A stretch of DNA of 64,000 bases. It comes from Glandiceps talaboti. Lineage: Eukaryota; Hemichordata; Enteropneusta; Spengelidae. Of the stretch, positions 25,707-39,099 are shown piece by piece. The first letter of the stretch is position 1. Each line of letters opens with the position of its first letter. The stretch lies in the NCBI RefSeq assembly GCF_964340395.1, contig NC_135563.1, positions 24,176,309 through 24,240,308 on the forward strand, written 5' to 3'. The notes beneath the pieces are model-generated. The model saw only the letters and a program-made list of their open reading frames with translations, made no database searches and had not been told where the DNA came from. The translations under genes and the position numbers were made by a program.

Positions 25707-26360
25707 GTTTCGGCTACACATTCAACGTGTACGCCAACGCGCATCTCACTCACGTTCGCGTTCGCGTACCAGCTGTGACCTAATTTTGCTTCGGCTAGGC
25801 GTTTACGTATATCAGTAATAGATTACATCGTTAGCCTAAATATTACATTAATGTGTTGGTTATATGACATAAATAGCGCAATGACAATAACCGTATGGCT
25901 CGACATTATGACAAGACAAATAATTAAGCAGATATATTAACTTGAATAATCTCGTATTTTCACAATAAAATCACCCTGTAGTGTCTTGACGATTGCAGCG
26001 ACGCGACAGTCATCATCATACATCGTGATTTCTGTGCAAAATCAGTTACATGAAGGCAGCCACAGATTCAAGGCTGCATTTTAAATATTTTATCAAGGAA
26101 AACAAAATTACTGAGGTGTATTATGTTGTGAAGGGTCAACCTTGCTAAAAGCATTAACATTTTTTTATTATATTAGTGATGATTTTACAAAAATTTTTTA
26201 AAGAAATTTCACATTGTTTACTTACATGGAAACAGCTGTCGCCACGTTCGAAACGCCCGCGAAACTTGTCAGTACGCAGAGAAGTAGGTCAAAATTGCGA
26301 CGTAGTAGCATAAAATCTCCTACGTCACACGTGCGCGTACACGTTGAATGTAGCCGAAAC
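25707..26360. mobile_element. 654-bp element with terminal inverted repeats
   Basis: The left end GTTTCGGCTACACATTCAAC continues with GTGTACGC. The right end, reverse complemented, reads GTTTCGGCTACATTCAACGT then GTACGC, one CA shorter. Inside, the ends remain partly complementary (CGCGTTCGCG, CAGCTG, TTTGACCTA/TGACCTAATTTTG). GC content and CpG-bearing words are well above the surroundings. No transposase-like frame exists, so it is a non-autonomous DNA element. I could not fix a target-site duplication, so the family is open. Confidence 0.7.
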
Positions 26361-26486
26361 TTTCTGATCTCTACCAAGGAACACAAGGAAATATATTTAA
26401 AATCAGAATCTTCTTTTACTCTACGAATGCAATATAACTACAGCAAGGCTATACATGTAAACACCGCAGCATACTCTAACGTGATT

Positions 26487-26720
26487 TCATAATAATAATA
26501 ATAATAATAATAATTAAATATGATATTTTTGTAATAATCGAGTTTATTTGAATATTAACCACCATACCTGGGGTAGTTTTTATGCTGAGTTCAAAAAAGG
26601 TGTCATTTTATTAACATCGGTTGCCATGGTAACCAAAATCACCATAATATGTGGATGATTTTTCCAAAATTTGACAAAAAACATGGAAAGAAATGAAAAT
26701 CAATGAAAACATTTCCTTGT
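26487..26720 (-). repeat. (AAT)n plus inverted copy of the X-box repeat
   Basis: An AAT tract (26489-26513) is followed by the reverse complement of 6240-6410, including GTTGCCATGGTAAC at 26620-26633 and 'ctacccc(a)ggta'. The same order relative to the AT-rich trinucleotide tract is kept. Confidence 0.75.
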
Positions 26721-28081
26721 TTTTGACACATATGACATGGAATGCCTGGAATGACCTATATCACGTGTTCTTCACATGTATGCCGTACATTTCATAATTT
26801 CAGGTACGTTTTTGCATTCGGATTAATATATTATTACATGTTATCGGCTATTCATGAAAGTACAATTTGTAATAAATGAAATAATATTCTTTACAATGTT
26901 TTACAGTAGCAGAAGTTATGACACAGGTCAAGTCAACTTTATGGCATGCCAGCACAATGACATCGCATTTTTGATTGCGATGAAATCAAATCAAATCCAT
27001 ACGATTTTAGAAGAGATTCAAGAAGAGACTTAAAATCTCAAAATTGTATCGCGAGTAACGCGAAGATAAAAAAATTAAATCAAGCGATTGTAGGAGTGCG
27101 AATTTAGCATTTAATTCCGAATACTATTATGTTAGATTTCCCATAGAAAAACAATGGTCGTGTTCTTTTATAACAACTGAACTTTGCTCACTTTTCACTT
27201 TTTCAAATGCGCACCAATCGGTCTAAAAATTCATAAATAGAGACCAAAGAGGTTTAGTAAAAAAAATAGCTTGGTTTTAGATTTGTTATTATTTAAATTC
27301 TACTCTGGAAAATGATGTGCTATCGCTGACTATGTTGTTAAAACTCATTAAGAAAACAATTCTAATTTGTAAACCGGCACATTTTACCATGTACACCTAC
27401 ATAAATACAGACCTCTAACTTCGTTATTCTGTAAGTAAATTACACGTAATACATACAGACTGACCTAGCATTTGCTTTCACAAAAGTCAGTCTTTAATTT
27501 CATGAAAGCTGTGTGGCAAATAAAATCGAGAGTTTCGAGTTATTCCGTATACTTTAGTTTAATACCCGTCAGCAAATAATGCTATCAACAGGTCAGCGAT
27601 ATGTGTTCCACGGACACTCACCACACAGTCAGCACAGTACTACTGCGCTCATATCAGAAAAACTTGAAATCGATATTCTTTTCACTAAACTTTGCAACAT
27701 TATTTTATGACAACTAAACTTCGCTCAGCTCATGTTCAACTTTTTCAAATGCACACCAATCTGTCTGAAAAATCGTAAGTAGAGACCAAAGGGGTTTGTG
27801 AAAATCTGAGTCATCGCTACCGCTACCGTAGCTGTCAATCACATATTAGTGCCTAAATGCTTCGGGGAATACTGGACAATTGAGATCTTCGCTGGGCCGC
27901 AGTGCTAGTGCCAATTTAGTCATAAATAAAATGATATTGTTATACTTTTATTCATATACATGGCAAGTACCAAGCTCCCAATTGTTACGACTTGAAGCTT
28001 GAATGGGAAATGTTGAACAAATAGTTGTGGGTGCAAAACGTCAACCTTTACACCTCCTACGTATACACAACAACCATAAGT
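26721..28081. other. unassigned AT-rich DNA with a diverged internal duplication
   Basis: The phrases 'gaactttgctcactttt...tttttcaaatgcgcaccaatcggtctaaaaattcataaatagagaccaaagaggttt' (27178-27255) and 'taaacttcgctcagctcatg...tttttcaaatgcacaccaatctgtctgaaaaatcgtaagtagagaccaaaggggttt' (27715-27800) are diverged copies about 540 bases apart. Nothing coding was recognised. Confidence 0.5.
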
Positions 28082-28255
28082 GATATTCCTCTAAAGTCCT
28101 CCCGACATTTTTCATTATTATGTAATATTTAAACCCCTTCACTTGTAATAATAATAATAATAATAATAATGATAATAATAATAATAATAATAATGATGAT
28201 GATGATAATAATAATAATAATAATAATAAGAAGAAGAAGAACAACAACAACGGCA
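28082..28255 (-). repeat. (AAT)n with flanking repeat, inverted copy of 1220-1400
   Basis: The 60 bases ending 'taatatttaaaccccttcact' before the AAT tract are the reverse complement of the flank at 1317-1395. Long minus-strand ORFs here are poly-I/L artefacts. Confidence 0.8.
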
Positions 28256-28654
28256 ACAAAATGAATATGCATAACCTGATGCAGTAATAAACGATATGAG
28301 AAAGTTGCAAATCTGAAAATAATTCCCATCAACATTCCATTAAAATGCAATGATGTATACTCTTAATACTGTACCAGTATCACCATCGCCTGTGTACTGA
28401 ACTGTTAAACATGAGTCAAAAGCAAAGCTTTTGTTTATTCTGAAAATGAAACAGTCAGATTTTATCTTGAAAAAACCCTCTTATATAACTAGTCAACACA
28501 TGCTAAATACTTACTGGGGACAACTACCACCAACAAACAGACACAGCTTGCAGACGAATAGACATACGAATAGATAGGCAGCTAAAGAGGCAGATACTAT
28601 TATTCACAACCCCAACCACAGCCTTGTAAGAAAGTGGACGATTTTCAAAACGAT

Positions 28655-29474
28655 ATATTTTGGATGATCCCACGCTGTAATGTGCGGATTAATGAGGTCC
28701 ATATACATCCGTCTGACATTGTTCGAAATATTGGTGTTTCAATGGATGCAGCTGCTAACATGTCATACCATGTTGTGAATGTTTGCAAAGCTGCCTCCCT
28801 TGCGCTTTGGAAGATTGGAAAAATTCGCAACATACTGGGTAAAACCTCTTCCGAGCAACTTGTTCATGCCTCCATAATATATCGATTAGATTACTGTAAT
28901 AGCTTACTTTATGGTCTTCCTTTATATGAGATTCACAACAATTCAAAACTCAGTGACTTGTCACCAGAAAGAATAAAATGTGACCATGTTACTCCAATTC
29001 TTCATAATTTACACTGGCTCCCTGTTCAGCAGTGAATTGAATTCAACATTTTATGTATTATTTTTTAAAGTTATAAATGGAATCGCACCATCTGATTTAA
29101 GTGAATTGCTGACAAGACGAGCCACTGGTCGTGCCCTTCGTTCTCAGTCCAATGGTAACATTAATTTACACCAGCCTATTAGCAGCATTATGTATTATGG
29201 TAATCGAGCTTTTTCAATCTGTGTCCCTCGTCAGACTCTTGCCTTGCCATCACTGATCCGAGCTGCTTCTTCATTCAACAGTTTTAAAAGCAGTTTGGAA
29301 ACTTACCCTTTTAAGTCGTTTTTAGTCATTTTACATATTTTACCTTTTTGCATGAGAACCTTTTTACTAGTATGTTTCTAATATCGGGACATTTTTAATC
29401 AGTTGTACAGCACATTATGATTTATTTCAATGTAATGCGCTTTATAAGAATGAAACATTATGATTATGATTATG
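28655..29474 (+). pseudogene. 3' end of a CR1/L2-type LINE
   Basis: Frame 1 reads VRINEVHIHPSDIVRNIGVSMD and YRLDYCNSLLYGLP, the RT thumb region, then CDHVTPILHNLHWLPVQQ. Near 29033 a stop and frameshift follow, and the frame continues as YVLFFKVINGIAPSDLSELL, SIMYYGNRAFSI and SSFNSFKSSLETYPFKS, the typical C-terminal domain of CR1/L2-group elements. The 3' end is 'gcgctttataagaatgaaacattatgattatgattatg', a short-repeat tail. The copy is 5' truncated, with a deletion after the LPLYE segment, and dead. Confidence 0.88.
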
Positions 29475-30948
29475 TCGACAGTAATAAATGATGATAGGTT
29501 TTGAATTGGATATGGAATTGTCAACTTATTGGTGCGTGCATACAAACGTCACTGTCTACGCAAGAACACTCAGGTAGTTATCAATATCAACACACCCGTG
29601 AATCAATGTTTACTGACTGAATACTCTTAGGGCAAAGTAATATGAAATAAACACCACCCTTTGATGAAACTCAGTAAATTCTTCATTCGATGACTTCTTT
29701 AAATATTTGCATATTGATTCGTCACAATTGTCCACAGGATCACGTAGTCTTACAATGGGATGTCCAACCTCTATGAACTTGCAAAGAGTTCAACATTCTC
29801 ACTAATAATTCTGTCTTCCATGCTATAGTTTATACCGGGCTATAACTATGAATATTAGTGTATTGCCTAGGAAAATGATCCTTAGAGAATCTATGTTTTC
29901 TCACTATCATCGAGGACCAGGTTATTTAGGTTATATTCAAATAGAAAAAATTCAACATACTTTGAATAATGTCAATCCAATTTGTTTTTCAGCTCGGCCA
30001 TTAAGGACTTAATTTTTTTTAAAAACAGATAATGTTTGACAGAAGATAATATTTCACAAAACTAATCTGAATATAGTATGTGTAATCATTAACGCTGTCT
30101 AAAAGAGAAGAATGATTCTTTTATGTGTTATTTTGGCGAATGCACGCCTCAATGTTAATGATGAGCTGAGGGAGAACACTTCGTGATGACCTTTTAGCTC
30201 TCCTATTAAGCCTTATGGTATGACATTGTTTGTTGACAAGGCAAATTCTTCTCATAATAGTTATTAGACATTAACGTTAGACTTGCTCTCATAATAACCA
30301 TACAGTTGTTTTTTCAATGTAAGGTATTAATACTACTTGCTACAGCAGAGAATTAATTTCCTGTCACTTACATTCCTTTCATGGACACTACAGATAATTG
30401 ATTAGATTAACATTTGTTTTTCTTTTCATCCCAACGCTTTTGAAAATAATAAAGACATTCACACACATATTACATTTGAAACTGTCGACATTTTCAAAAA
30501 AAAAGATATTGAAATATATAATACAGCAGTGCGTGACCAACGTTAGATAAATTTTGATAATTACTACTTACAGCGTCAATTGAGGACGCAATTCCGTTAT
30601 TGATTTTTACGGAATGAATTAAAAGGCCATTTAAAGTTGATAAGAACATAATATACCTGCATGTAAAAAACTAGTATGTCGAATATTTCATAACTGCAGA
30701 GTAAATGCGTATTTCCACACATAGTATTTTCAGTTGATTGAGAACTACAATTATAAGTATATGGTATTGAAGCTAAAATCAAATTCATGAAGAAAAGCGA
30801 TATCGTTTCTATAGGTCAAGATCCTTCTAGAGGTGGAGATAGTCTAACAAATACATGATGGTTTGACCATCTCATTTAAAAGAATTCTCAGTCTGTTGAA
30901 GTTCATGGTTGTGGGAATTGATAAATTGATATTTAATTATTATAATTC

Positions 30949-30949
<1 letters not shown>
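29475..30949. other. unassigned AT-rich DNA
   Basis: Nothing could be supported. Confidence 0.5.

Positions 30950-31021
<72 letters not shown>
30950..31021 (+). repeat. (TA)n(TG)n microsatellite
   Basis: About 17 TA units followed by about 18 TG units. Confidence 0.95.
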
Positions 31022-31023
<2 letters not shown>

Positions 31024-32383
31024 GGACATTAGTCTTACATTTGGTAAAAAATAACGTTTCATAATATAGTTAAAGGAATAACGTTCGAAAACAGGGCGTT
31101 CATTGGTGGCAAAGAAACGTATAATCGTCTTAGGCTCTGTCATGCCTCATGCCATGCTATAAGCAAGAGGACACAACTATGATGTAATTGCCCAAAGTGT
31201 CCGTTGCCCGAACAGCTGTATAATGAAGTAGTGGAAATTCGCCATCTGTAAAGTTTTCCAGGCTAATAGACTTCTAATGAAATAGCATGTTGCAAATTAT
31301 TCATCACTGGCCTATACACATGATAAATTTACATATATACAAGCTCAGCAGCATGTTGGTAAGTGAATGATGTGTACCCAAGGGATTTACCTAAACCTTA
31401 ACTATACATTATAGTTCTTCCAAAACATCAAACGACTTCATTCACCTAGTGTCAATGTCGGACGCTCGCAGTCCAACAGTTTGAAAAAATGCGTTCATCA
31501 GACAATGAATGCACTTACGGCCAAAAAAAGACAGAATAGTTGTTTCTGGTCAGCGTGCGCAGCATCACTTAAGGTAGGAGGTGTCAAATTCGAATTACGT
31601 CAACGACACAACTTTCGGCGCAGTCTGAAACGGGTACTCTTGCAAGCTTGTCAACATTCGAACGCGAAACAAACTCATGTTTGGAAGTGAAGTGAAGTGT
31701 TATATGTTTTTTCGATCGCTGTAAGTACTCTTGAATTGGAGATTTAGGGTGAACAGAAGGTAATTTCGTATGAGTTTCAGAAGTCCTTGTGAAGAAAATT
31801 AGCTTTACTACCATTACTTAAAGAGTCTTATAAATTTTAGACTTGATGAAATGTATCAACAACCACACTCCTATATTGCCGGTCAAGCAAAAACATTGAC
31901 GTGCAAAACAGAAAAGTTGGAGTCGGCCATACCAAAAAGATAACACCACGCCCAGTGTCTGACGCTAGAATTTCATCTCTCAATCTACTAAATATCATCG
32001 TTTAAGGCGGGTTAAGGTAGCATGGTGGCATGCTAAGGAGTTACCAGACTAGTATAGAACACCAACAAGGGAAAAACATTTAAAACATTGATTCGGAACT
32101 TCTAAACTACATCGAGGCCATAAAAAAGGCTGATTACATGAGTTTGCCAACTATTGCACAATTAACCGTAACGTCTGAATACATCCAAGACTTTCTACCT
32201 GAGATACCCCCAGGTCATAAATGTCTGCTTCTACACAAGTCATCCAAGTTTAGTAACCCCCCCCCCCAGCATCAAATTGAGCATCATATTCAGCGCCAGA
32301 TGCTTAATATGACGCTCAATGTGACGCTATCTGAATCTGAATCTGAATCTGACGCCAACTTTATACTCGTTCTAGTCTTATCT
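31022..32383. other. unassigned DNA
   Basis: Contains a short C run (32257-32269) and three TCTGAA units near 32332-32351. No gene was recognised. Confidence 0.45.
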
Positions 32384-33200
32384 AGTCTGCCCAAATTAGC
32401 GAGGTCGAGCAGACCAAATCCGAAACGTTTGGTGCGTATATAAATACTATATATTTTTTTAGATCTTCCCTTTGGCTCGAGTGTCTACATTTCAATTGAG
32501 TTATACCTTTACGAAGTTCAATTCCGTGAGAGAATGCAATGAAGACAAATGCGTATGCATGAAGTGTAATATGGCAAGATGGCGTCCATGCGACCATGAT
32601 TCGATCATGTCGACTGTATATATTGTAGGTAGCATTTGCTGTGATTTTGGGGCTTCTTCTTCTGTGTTTGTGACATTGAATTCGGCGTGAACCAATTCCT
32701 ACAATGTAAACGCAAATAGAAGCGATTCACATCTGAATTGCAAAGTTGAGTGGGGTTTCAGCTAAATTACGCCTTGGCATAAAATCGAACATACTCACTC
32801 AAACCCTAGTCCTGCTTGCATACGGAGTGAGTCGTCCCTTCCTTCCCTTCGTTGAGAGTCGTTCCGGTGAAGCATCTTCCTTCACGGGCGAAGCAATAAA
32901 TAAATACACCACATCGCTGGACCCATGTCACCATTTCATCTCACTCAAACTGAAACCTTTTTTTTCAGCTTCGTTACCGGATCGAACACATTATGTGAAC
33001 TTACAGTTCACTTCGAAGATTCATTTGAGGTTAACCATGGTTCACACGTACACATCGTTCAGAAATAAAAATTATCATGGTGTATACCAAGTTCATAGTT
33101 CTCTTCAGCAACACAAATTTGTTTATACCATTGTTTTTTTAGTTTAATTTTAATAATTGGCGGTTCCCTTAGGGAAGGCGCTTAGTTTACATCTGGTCCA
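32384..33200 (-). mobile_element. dispersed element, uninterrupted copy of the 32/39-kb pair
   Basis: The reverse complement of this block matches 39485-42096. Shared parts include the hairpin end (gtctgc...gcagac, 32389-32418), 'gatcttccctttggctc', the RT-free target 'ggcaagatggcgtccatg', 'gaattcggcgtgaa', 'ttaccggatcgaacac' and the end 'ggttcccttagggaaggcgcttagtttacatctggt' (33163-33198). That last end carries the same ccagatgtaaac...gcct...cc(g)taaggg signature as the pearl-like family. The central ~100-150 bases differ between copies. No protein of its own was seen. Confidence 0.85.
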
Positions 33201-35129
33201 ATGTTGTGTTAAACAAAAACGAATGGAGAACCTTCACTTTACATCTTATTGTATATTCCATAAATTCGTCCTTAGGTTATCTAAATATTGTGATCCGTAT
33301 TACACAAATAATGTTTCCTAAAGTTACCTTTGTTAAAGACTCAGAAATCAATAGCCGTACTGATAGTTTCGTGAATGGGTACGGTTCAGCATCGCAGAAA
33401 GAGGTCAGTTTACAGCGTTAATTTTAGTTGGGAAATACGCTGGTTTTAATTTGTATGTCAATACAGATTCTTCAATCCAATTTGACATCAGGAATTCCCA
33501 TTAAAGGTGAAAGACTGTTTTATTTGATTGATAATAATATGCATGGCATATTGATACAAGCACGTCCTCCTTTATAAACAACAGAAATGTATATCTTATT
33601 CAACAACATCTCAGATAATAGCGTTTTAAAACGTGCTTACGTATATGCCCATTTCAGAGAGGTTACAGTATGTTAAATGTTTCTTTGTATTTTTTACAAT
33701 GAAAAGCATTCAAACTCCAATATCTACCCAGAGGAAAATGTGTTTAGAAAATGTTCTTTCAAGGAAAGTCCCACGTCATCTTTATTGAAGAACAGCGGAA
33801 ACCAGAAGCAAGAGGACAAAGGTGAATCTCGTCTACTGCAATACCACATGGTGAAATGTTTATCATGCACACAGCTTTTAATTAATGTTTCCAAATATGG
33901 TGCTTTTTCTTAATTGCTAAACATGACTCGTGACATAATAATAATTCTACAATATCATAACAATACCAACTTCAAACGGCACGGTGGTTTTGGCTAACTT
34001 TGAATAACATCAGAACTCACGTGGGGAAAACATTTTTAGGTTTTTGTAGCCTGGGACCCAGACGTGTGCAAATAGCGCGACTGTTTGGCGTTAAAATTTT
34101 AAGAGCCACAGGCCGAAACTTTGCAGTTGTAAATATATGGTAATGAATATAATAGGGTGTCTATTCTGATATATAACTTTATTACTAGTTATATGTTGAG
34201 TCCGGTCCGTTACTTATTATCGACAGGATTGCAAATTTTATGTAATTCAAATATTTGCCTGTCAGTGTACAACAATATAATTACAAAATGATAGCAAAAC
34301 TAACTCTTTCATGTGAATTTGGTTCAGTAGATATTCTCTAGCTCTGATGAAATTCACACAATGTATTTGTTAAAGTAAATCTTCTATGATCAGATCGAAT
34401 TAAGCTTGTGGATTTGACAAGCGTGGTTTCCAATTATATCTAGTTTTAGATTGTATATTTGTAATCATTTATCTGATACTTGAAATGAGGTCATCTAATC
34501 GTAAAGTATCGTTTTTCTCCACTTTCCTAGATACGCGATTTTATGACTTGCATATCTTGTTTGACCTGTTCATAATATTAAATGTTTGAATTTATCTAAA
34601 TTATCTAAGGTTTTAGCAAGTGAACAAGTAAATCATTCGCTGTGATACTTCGATACTTCATAAAGCATACAATTCGACTGGAATCCAAACACTTTACGAA
34701 AACTTACCACTAGGTTTAACTGACTCATAGTTATATTCAATTTAAGTTAATGGTTTTATCTCCCGATGCAATCTACAAACAAGTTGATGCAACTTTTTTT
34801 TAACAACCAACCTGCATACAGCTTTCAAATCCATGTAATTTGGTAAAATATTTCAACAACTTATTTCATTTAATGTCGCATGAAAGTCATGAACGCTCCA
34901 GAAATGAGCACACAAGCCATAACAAGTGAAGACAACATATAACTTTCAATATTGTTTTTTTTTCTAAGACCAGGAAACATAGCCATAAGTAAAGTTTCTC
35001 CTCAAGCCCTTCCCCAAGTTCAGACACATCCTTGTGTCATCACGAATCATTCAATGACCTTTCCAAATATTAGTAAACTCAAAAATCGTAGTATGGGAAA
35101 GTGTTGTCGAATATAAACCCCTCTCGAAA
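33201..35129. other. unassigned AT-rich DNA, one weak exon candidate
   Basis: A plus-strand frame around 33711-33821 (NIYPEENVFRKCSFKES) ends at a donor-like gacaaag|gtgaat, but its acceptor is poor. I rate it unproven. The rest shows nothing. Confidence 0.35.
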
Positions 35130-35720
35130 TATATGTAATCGTTTCATTTCATTTTCTTTTGAATGGATTCATTACTATCCATACAGTGTAGACGCGGTTT
35201 CGTCTTCTCTCAAAGCACAACACTTGCTCAGTGAAGCCATACAGTGGTATCTTTTCTGACTATTTATTTTTATTTATTTAACTTTGAAAAAAGACGGGCA
35301 GTCCATGCAGGTGACGAACACCTGTAAACGTGGACCCCAAAACGTACATAAAAATTTAAGACAACCGGCAAAAACTACAGTTACGATACAAGATCAATGG
35401 AAACATCTAAAATTACATTAAACGATCGACACTTTATACAATGACAAAATGACACCCAGGTACAGGGATTTTGTACAATGACAAACTGACACCCAGGTAC
35501 AGGGATTTTCATGATCAAACTTATTTTTTATCTTTTGAAAAAAACAGTTCTAAAAAACTGAAGAGAACTATGGCCAATTGTCTTACATGTGAATTTTCTT
35601 TGACGTAGGAGCGTGACATGTTGACTGTGCTGTGCTGTGTCCATTTTCCATCAAGACATAATGACAAGAAAATTGAAACATTAATGTTGTGTCTTTATGA
35701 CACAGTGGCAACACTCATGC
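35130..35720 (+). repeat. diverged third copy of the 694/4701 repeat and its downstream DNA
   Basis: 'ttcattttcttttgaatggattcattactatccatacagtg' and what follows resemble 4858-4975. After an interruption (35260-35560), 'gaactatgg', 'gacgtaggagcgtgac' and 'tgtgctgtgtccat' resemble 5020-5215. The interruption includes a tandem pair of 37 bp (35437-35473 and 35474-35510) and may be a LINE 3' UTR. Low identity, so this copy is old. Confidence 0.55.
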
Positions 35721-36699
35721 GGAACTCCGGTAAATTGATTAATTAAAATTAATTAAGAAAACACTTATAAAACAAATAAAATTACCTAGTTAAAGACAGC
35801 CCCTCTTTTGTATTGAAATACAATTGTAAACTCAGAAGGTATACATTGTTAGAATGTCAGTGTAATGCAGGTACTATAGTATGTATCATGCTATTCTTTG
35901 ACAATCAAGGACACACAGTTTCTCGCGAAAAAATATGCATGCTTATATTGATGACATTGAACGCCCAAACTTCTTCAATGTGTAGAGTGTAGGACGTATT
36001 TTCTATTTCGAACTAACATGGCAATAACAACTCTATGTCTCCGTAGATTCTTTGAACAGACAAGTCAAATCGACTACCGTTAAAAGGTGAAAAATACCTT
36101 ATTATTGAATGTTAAATCGATCGTCAGCTGTTTTATGCAGTATTGAATATTCCTCAAACGACGTCTCCTTTCGTCAAAACAGATCTTTATGTCACGACCG
36201 TCTTTCAGTGTATGGTATAACGCCCTTGTTATAAGAAAATCGCTAAATACAGCAAAATCTGTCGTCTTTGTAAAAGCTTGAATTGGTTGTAAAAAAGCCT
36301 ATTATGAAACAGTTCATCTAAATCATATTTCGTATTGTAGATTTTCTGAATTAGCACAGAAAATCTATTGTACGTGCGCCAGAAGGAAAGTCTGGTTGGA
36401 ATTGCTCTTTCAAAGGAAATCAATCCTCATCTGATTCCGATATTGTTAAAGGTCAACATGAAAACTCCCTAGGAACTAAATGCTTTAAAATAACAGCAGT
36501 TGTATTTATATCTATATTGGGAATATTGAATATTCAATGTAAAGCCTACATCAAGATTTTCCATTTTGCCAAATAAGTGGACCTCTTCATAACTCCATAC
36601 CTATTTGCCAAACTTAATTGTCTCAATGCTTACCCAGATGGAAACATAATTACGAAGTGATGGGAATGCAGTAACTCAATCAAATCAGTAATTTGTACC
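35721..36699. other. unassigned AT-rich DNA
   Basis: Nothing could be supported. Confidence 0.5.
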
Positions 36700-36724
36700 T
36701 CCTTTAGGTGAGGTTATGAAATGG

Positions 36725-36799
<75 letters not shown>

Positions 36800-37139
36800 A
36801 TTCTCTCTAACACTGAACATTCCTCATGTTAATGGGCAATGCCTGTTGGATGGTAAAGAAATAAATCAAATAATTTAAATAAATCAAATAAAATGGCTGG
36901 GTCAATTAAATATTGTCCTTATGAGAAAAGGAAGAACTTATTAGGTTTTTAAAACATCATCGTAATGTAAATTTGCGTAATTGACGTTTTCAGGAATAAG
37001 GCAAATATCTTTGGATGCATAATTAAAATATCATATAACTTGGTGATAACAAAAGTGCACGTGTCCTAAAAGGATGTTCATGTAGCTTTTGATTTTAACG
37101 AATTATTTGTATAATTAACGATTGTTTGGAAATAAGAAA

Positions 37140-37211
<72 letters not shown>

Positions 37212-37215
37212 TAAT
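36700..37215 (-). mobile_element. pearl-like repeat with (GTCT)n and (ATT)n
   Basis: Minus-strand copy. The palindromic end 'acctcctttaggtgaggt' is followed by (GTCT)n (36726-36799), then 'gcgtaattgacgttttcaggaataaggcaaatatc', 'ataacttggtgataacaaaagtgcacgtgtcctaaaaggatgttcatgtagctttt' and 'taattaacgattgtttggaaataag', that is, internal units. An ATT array (37141-37211) ends it. Confidence 0.7.
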
Positions 37216-38214
37216 TCTTAAAGAACGCACTACACATACGTCTCAGTGCATTGTACACAACAAAGTAAAACAAAAAACACATAATTAATGTTCATGAAAC
37301 AAAGGGGATTAAAATGCAGTCAATACTGATAAAAAGAGATCGAGGTAAGAACATATCAAAAACAGTCTAAGAGCAAAAAAAATTAAAACAGAAATTCATG
37401 TCCAATTACGAATGAGGTCGAATATTAAAAGCCTTGGGAAAATATCATGAAAATATCTTTGGAATACATCATTCAAGTGTCATTTAATGTGGTGCATACC
37501 AGTAGGTCGTGTTTACACGTTATTTGTCCATATTCAACTCTATATATGACAGTGAGGATGCTATTTTGAGGATGGTGGATGTTTGGCATTTCATTGAGCA
37601 TGAGACTTATGCTAATTTGAATATGACCTTGCATTGTCTAAATGTTGTAAGTGTTCCGTGTGCTCCTTGGACATTTAAAAAAATGGCAGTTGTATTGAAC
37701 GTGGTATAGTTCACAGGCAAATAGACTATGGGTGGACAATCAGTTCCAAAGACTTTATGTTCCTCGCCTAGATAGATTCACATGATCCCTTCACTAGTTC
37801 AGTCTCGATCAAAATTGAGACTTTATTTTTTGAACTTCATTTAGTGAGGAGCGCATTTGTGAGTATTCCTTTATTCTGAAGGTGGGAAATAATGTTTACG
37901 TTAGAGGATCATTCAAGAAGTAAGTCATGCAAACATTTCCCAGTTTGATAGAGTTCAACGATGAAATGATGAAAGTTGTATAAAACAGTTTTGCGTGTGT
38001 GCCACTGTCACCATTGTTGTGATTGTCTTCAATGTCATGAAAATAAGTTATGTAGTTGGTTAAGTGGTTTCCATATATTCTTGTTACTTGCATGATGAAC
38101 ATTTGTTTTTATTGGTTACTTCAGGGATGACAACTGCAGAACTAATCATGAACAATTAAATTTTTTTTTGCGTCGTCACACCTTAGGCAACTTTCTTTTT
38201 GTGGCCATGGTGTC
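37216..38214. other. unassigned AT-rich DNA
   Basis: No gene or repeat family could be supported. Confidence 0.45.
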
Positions 38215-38600
38215 TAATTACCAAAAATATGCCAATATCTTATTAAAACTAAAAGCCACATCAATAATATTTTCAGGACAGATGCGCCTAGGTATCTCAA
38301 ATGTATGTATCAAATTATATTGAATTTGAAGCATGCGTTCTTGAGATATTGCCTAATTACCGAAAAACGTTAATTACGTATATTACTCATTAACATTCAT
38401 GGGATGTTTACCAAAATCTAATCAGTTCTTGCCATTACCCTACGGAACACGTTTACCAATTTTCATTTGCATTGAGCCAGCCGTTTTTGTAGGAAATGGT
38501 GATACTGACACACACATACATACAGACAGACAGACAGTCAGTCAGACATACACACACAGACTTTTCATCACTAATATATAACCTTCCTTACGGAAGGTAA
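38215..38600 (+). mobile_element. pearl-like repeat, 3' half
   Basis: Two internal units ('taattaccaaaaatatgcc', 'taattaccgaaaaacgttaatta'), then the 3' domain 'accaattttcatttgcattgagccagccgttttt'. After that come a CACA/CAGACAGA tract (38510-38570) and the palindromic end 'ccttccttacggaaggt'. This is the clearest copy of the family's 3' end. Confidence 0.7.
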
Positions 38601-39099
38601 AAATACATGCAGTTGAATAAATAGCAATTAAAACTTCAAAGTGATTTTGTAGAAAGTGAAAAAGCAAAATGTAACCGTCGAGTTAGTGCACTTGTTTACA
38701 TGCCCTTTAATGAAACAGTGTCATTTGTATACCAGCAATGGGCATGGATATTTTCATCGAGACACGTATGGTATTCTTCTTTTGATGCACTTCCTTTCCT
38801 TGAATTTGATAAAACATGTAATTACGGCATAGGCTTGAACTGGGGACTCATATACCACTCGGTGTTTGCACTCTATCTGCAACCAATTAAGCATGCTAGC
38901 ATAGAGGTATGAACAAGTGTCGGGATTGTATTGATTCTATAGTTAGTTGTTAATGAAACACGTGGATACCAATAAAGATGTCTATATAACAAAATTGAGC
39001 ATATGTTTCATGAAACAGAAAACACTAAACCTTAATTCCAAAGCCAGGTTGTTTTTCAGAAAATGATACTTCTGGAATCACACTGCAGAAATACCCTAC

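Noticed and set aside
36727-36800. CRISPR-like or regulatory interpretation of the GTCT arrays
   Set aside because: They are plain tetranucleotide microsatellites belonging to the pearl-like repeat, without spacers.
38700-38912. 70-codon frame ending at a good donor (AGAG|GTATGA), and a weak tRNA-like pattern on its minus strand
   Set aside because: No acceptor-supported start or homology. The tRNA-like boxes are too degenerate to call a SINE or tRNA.
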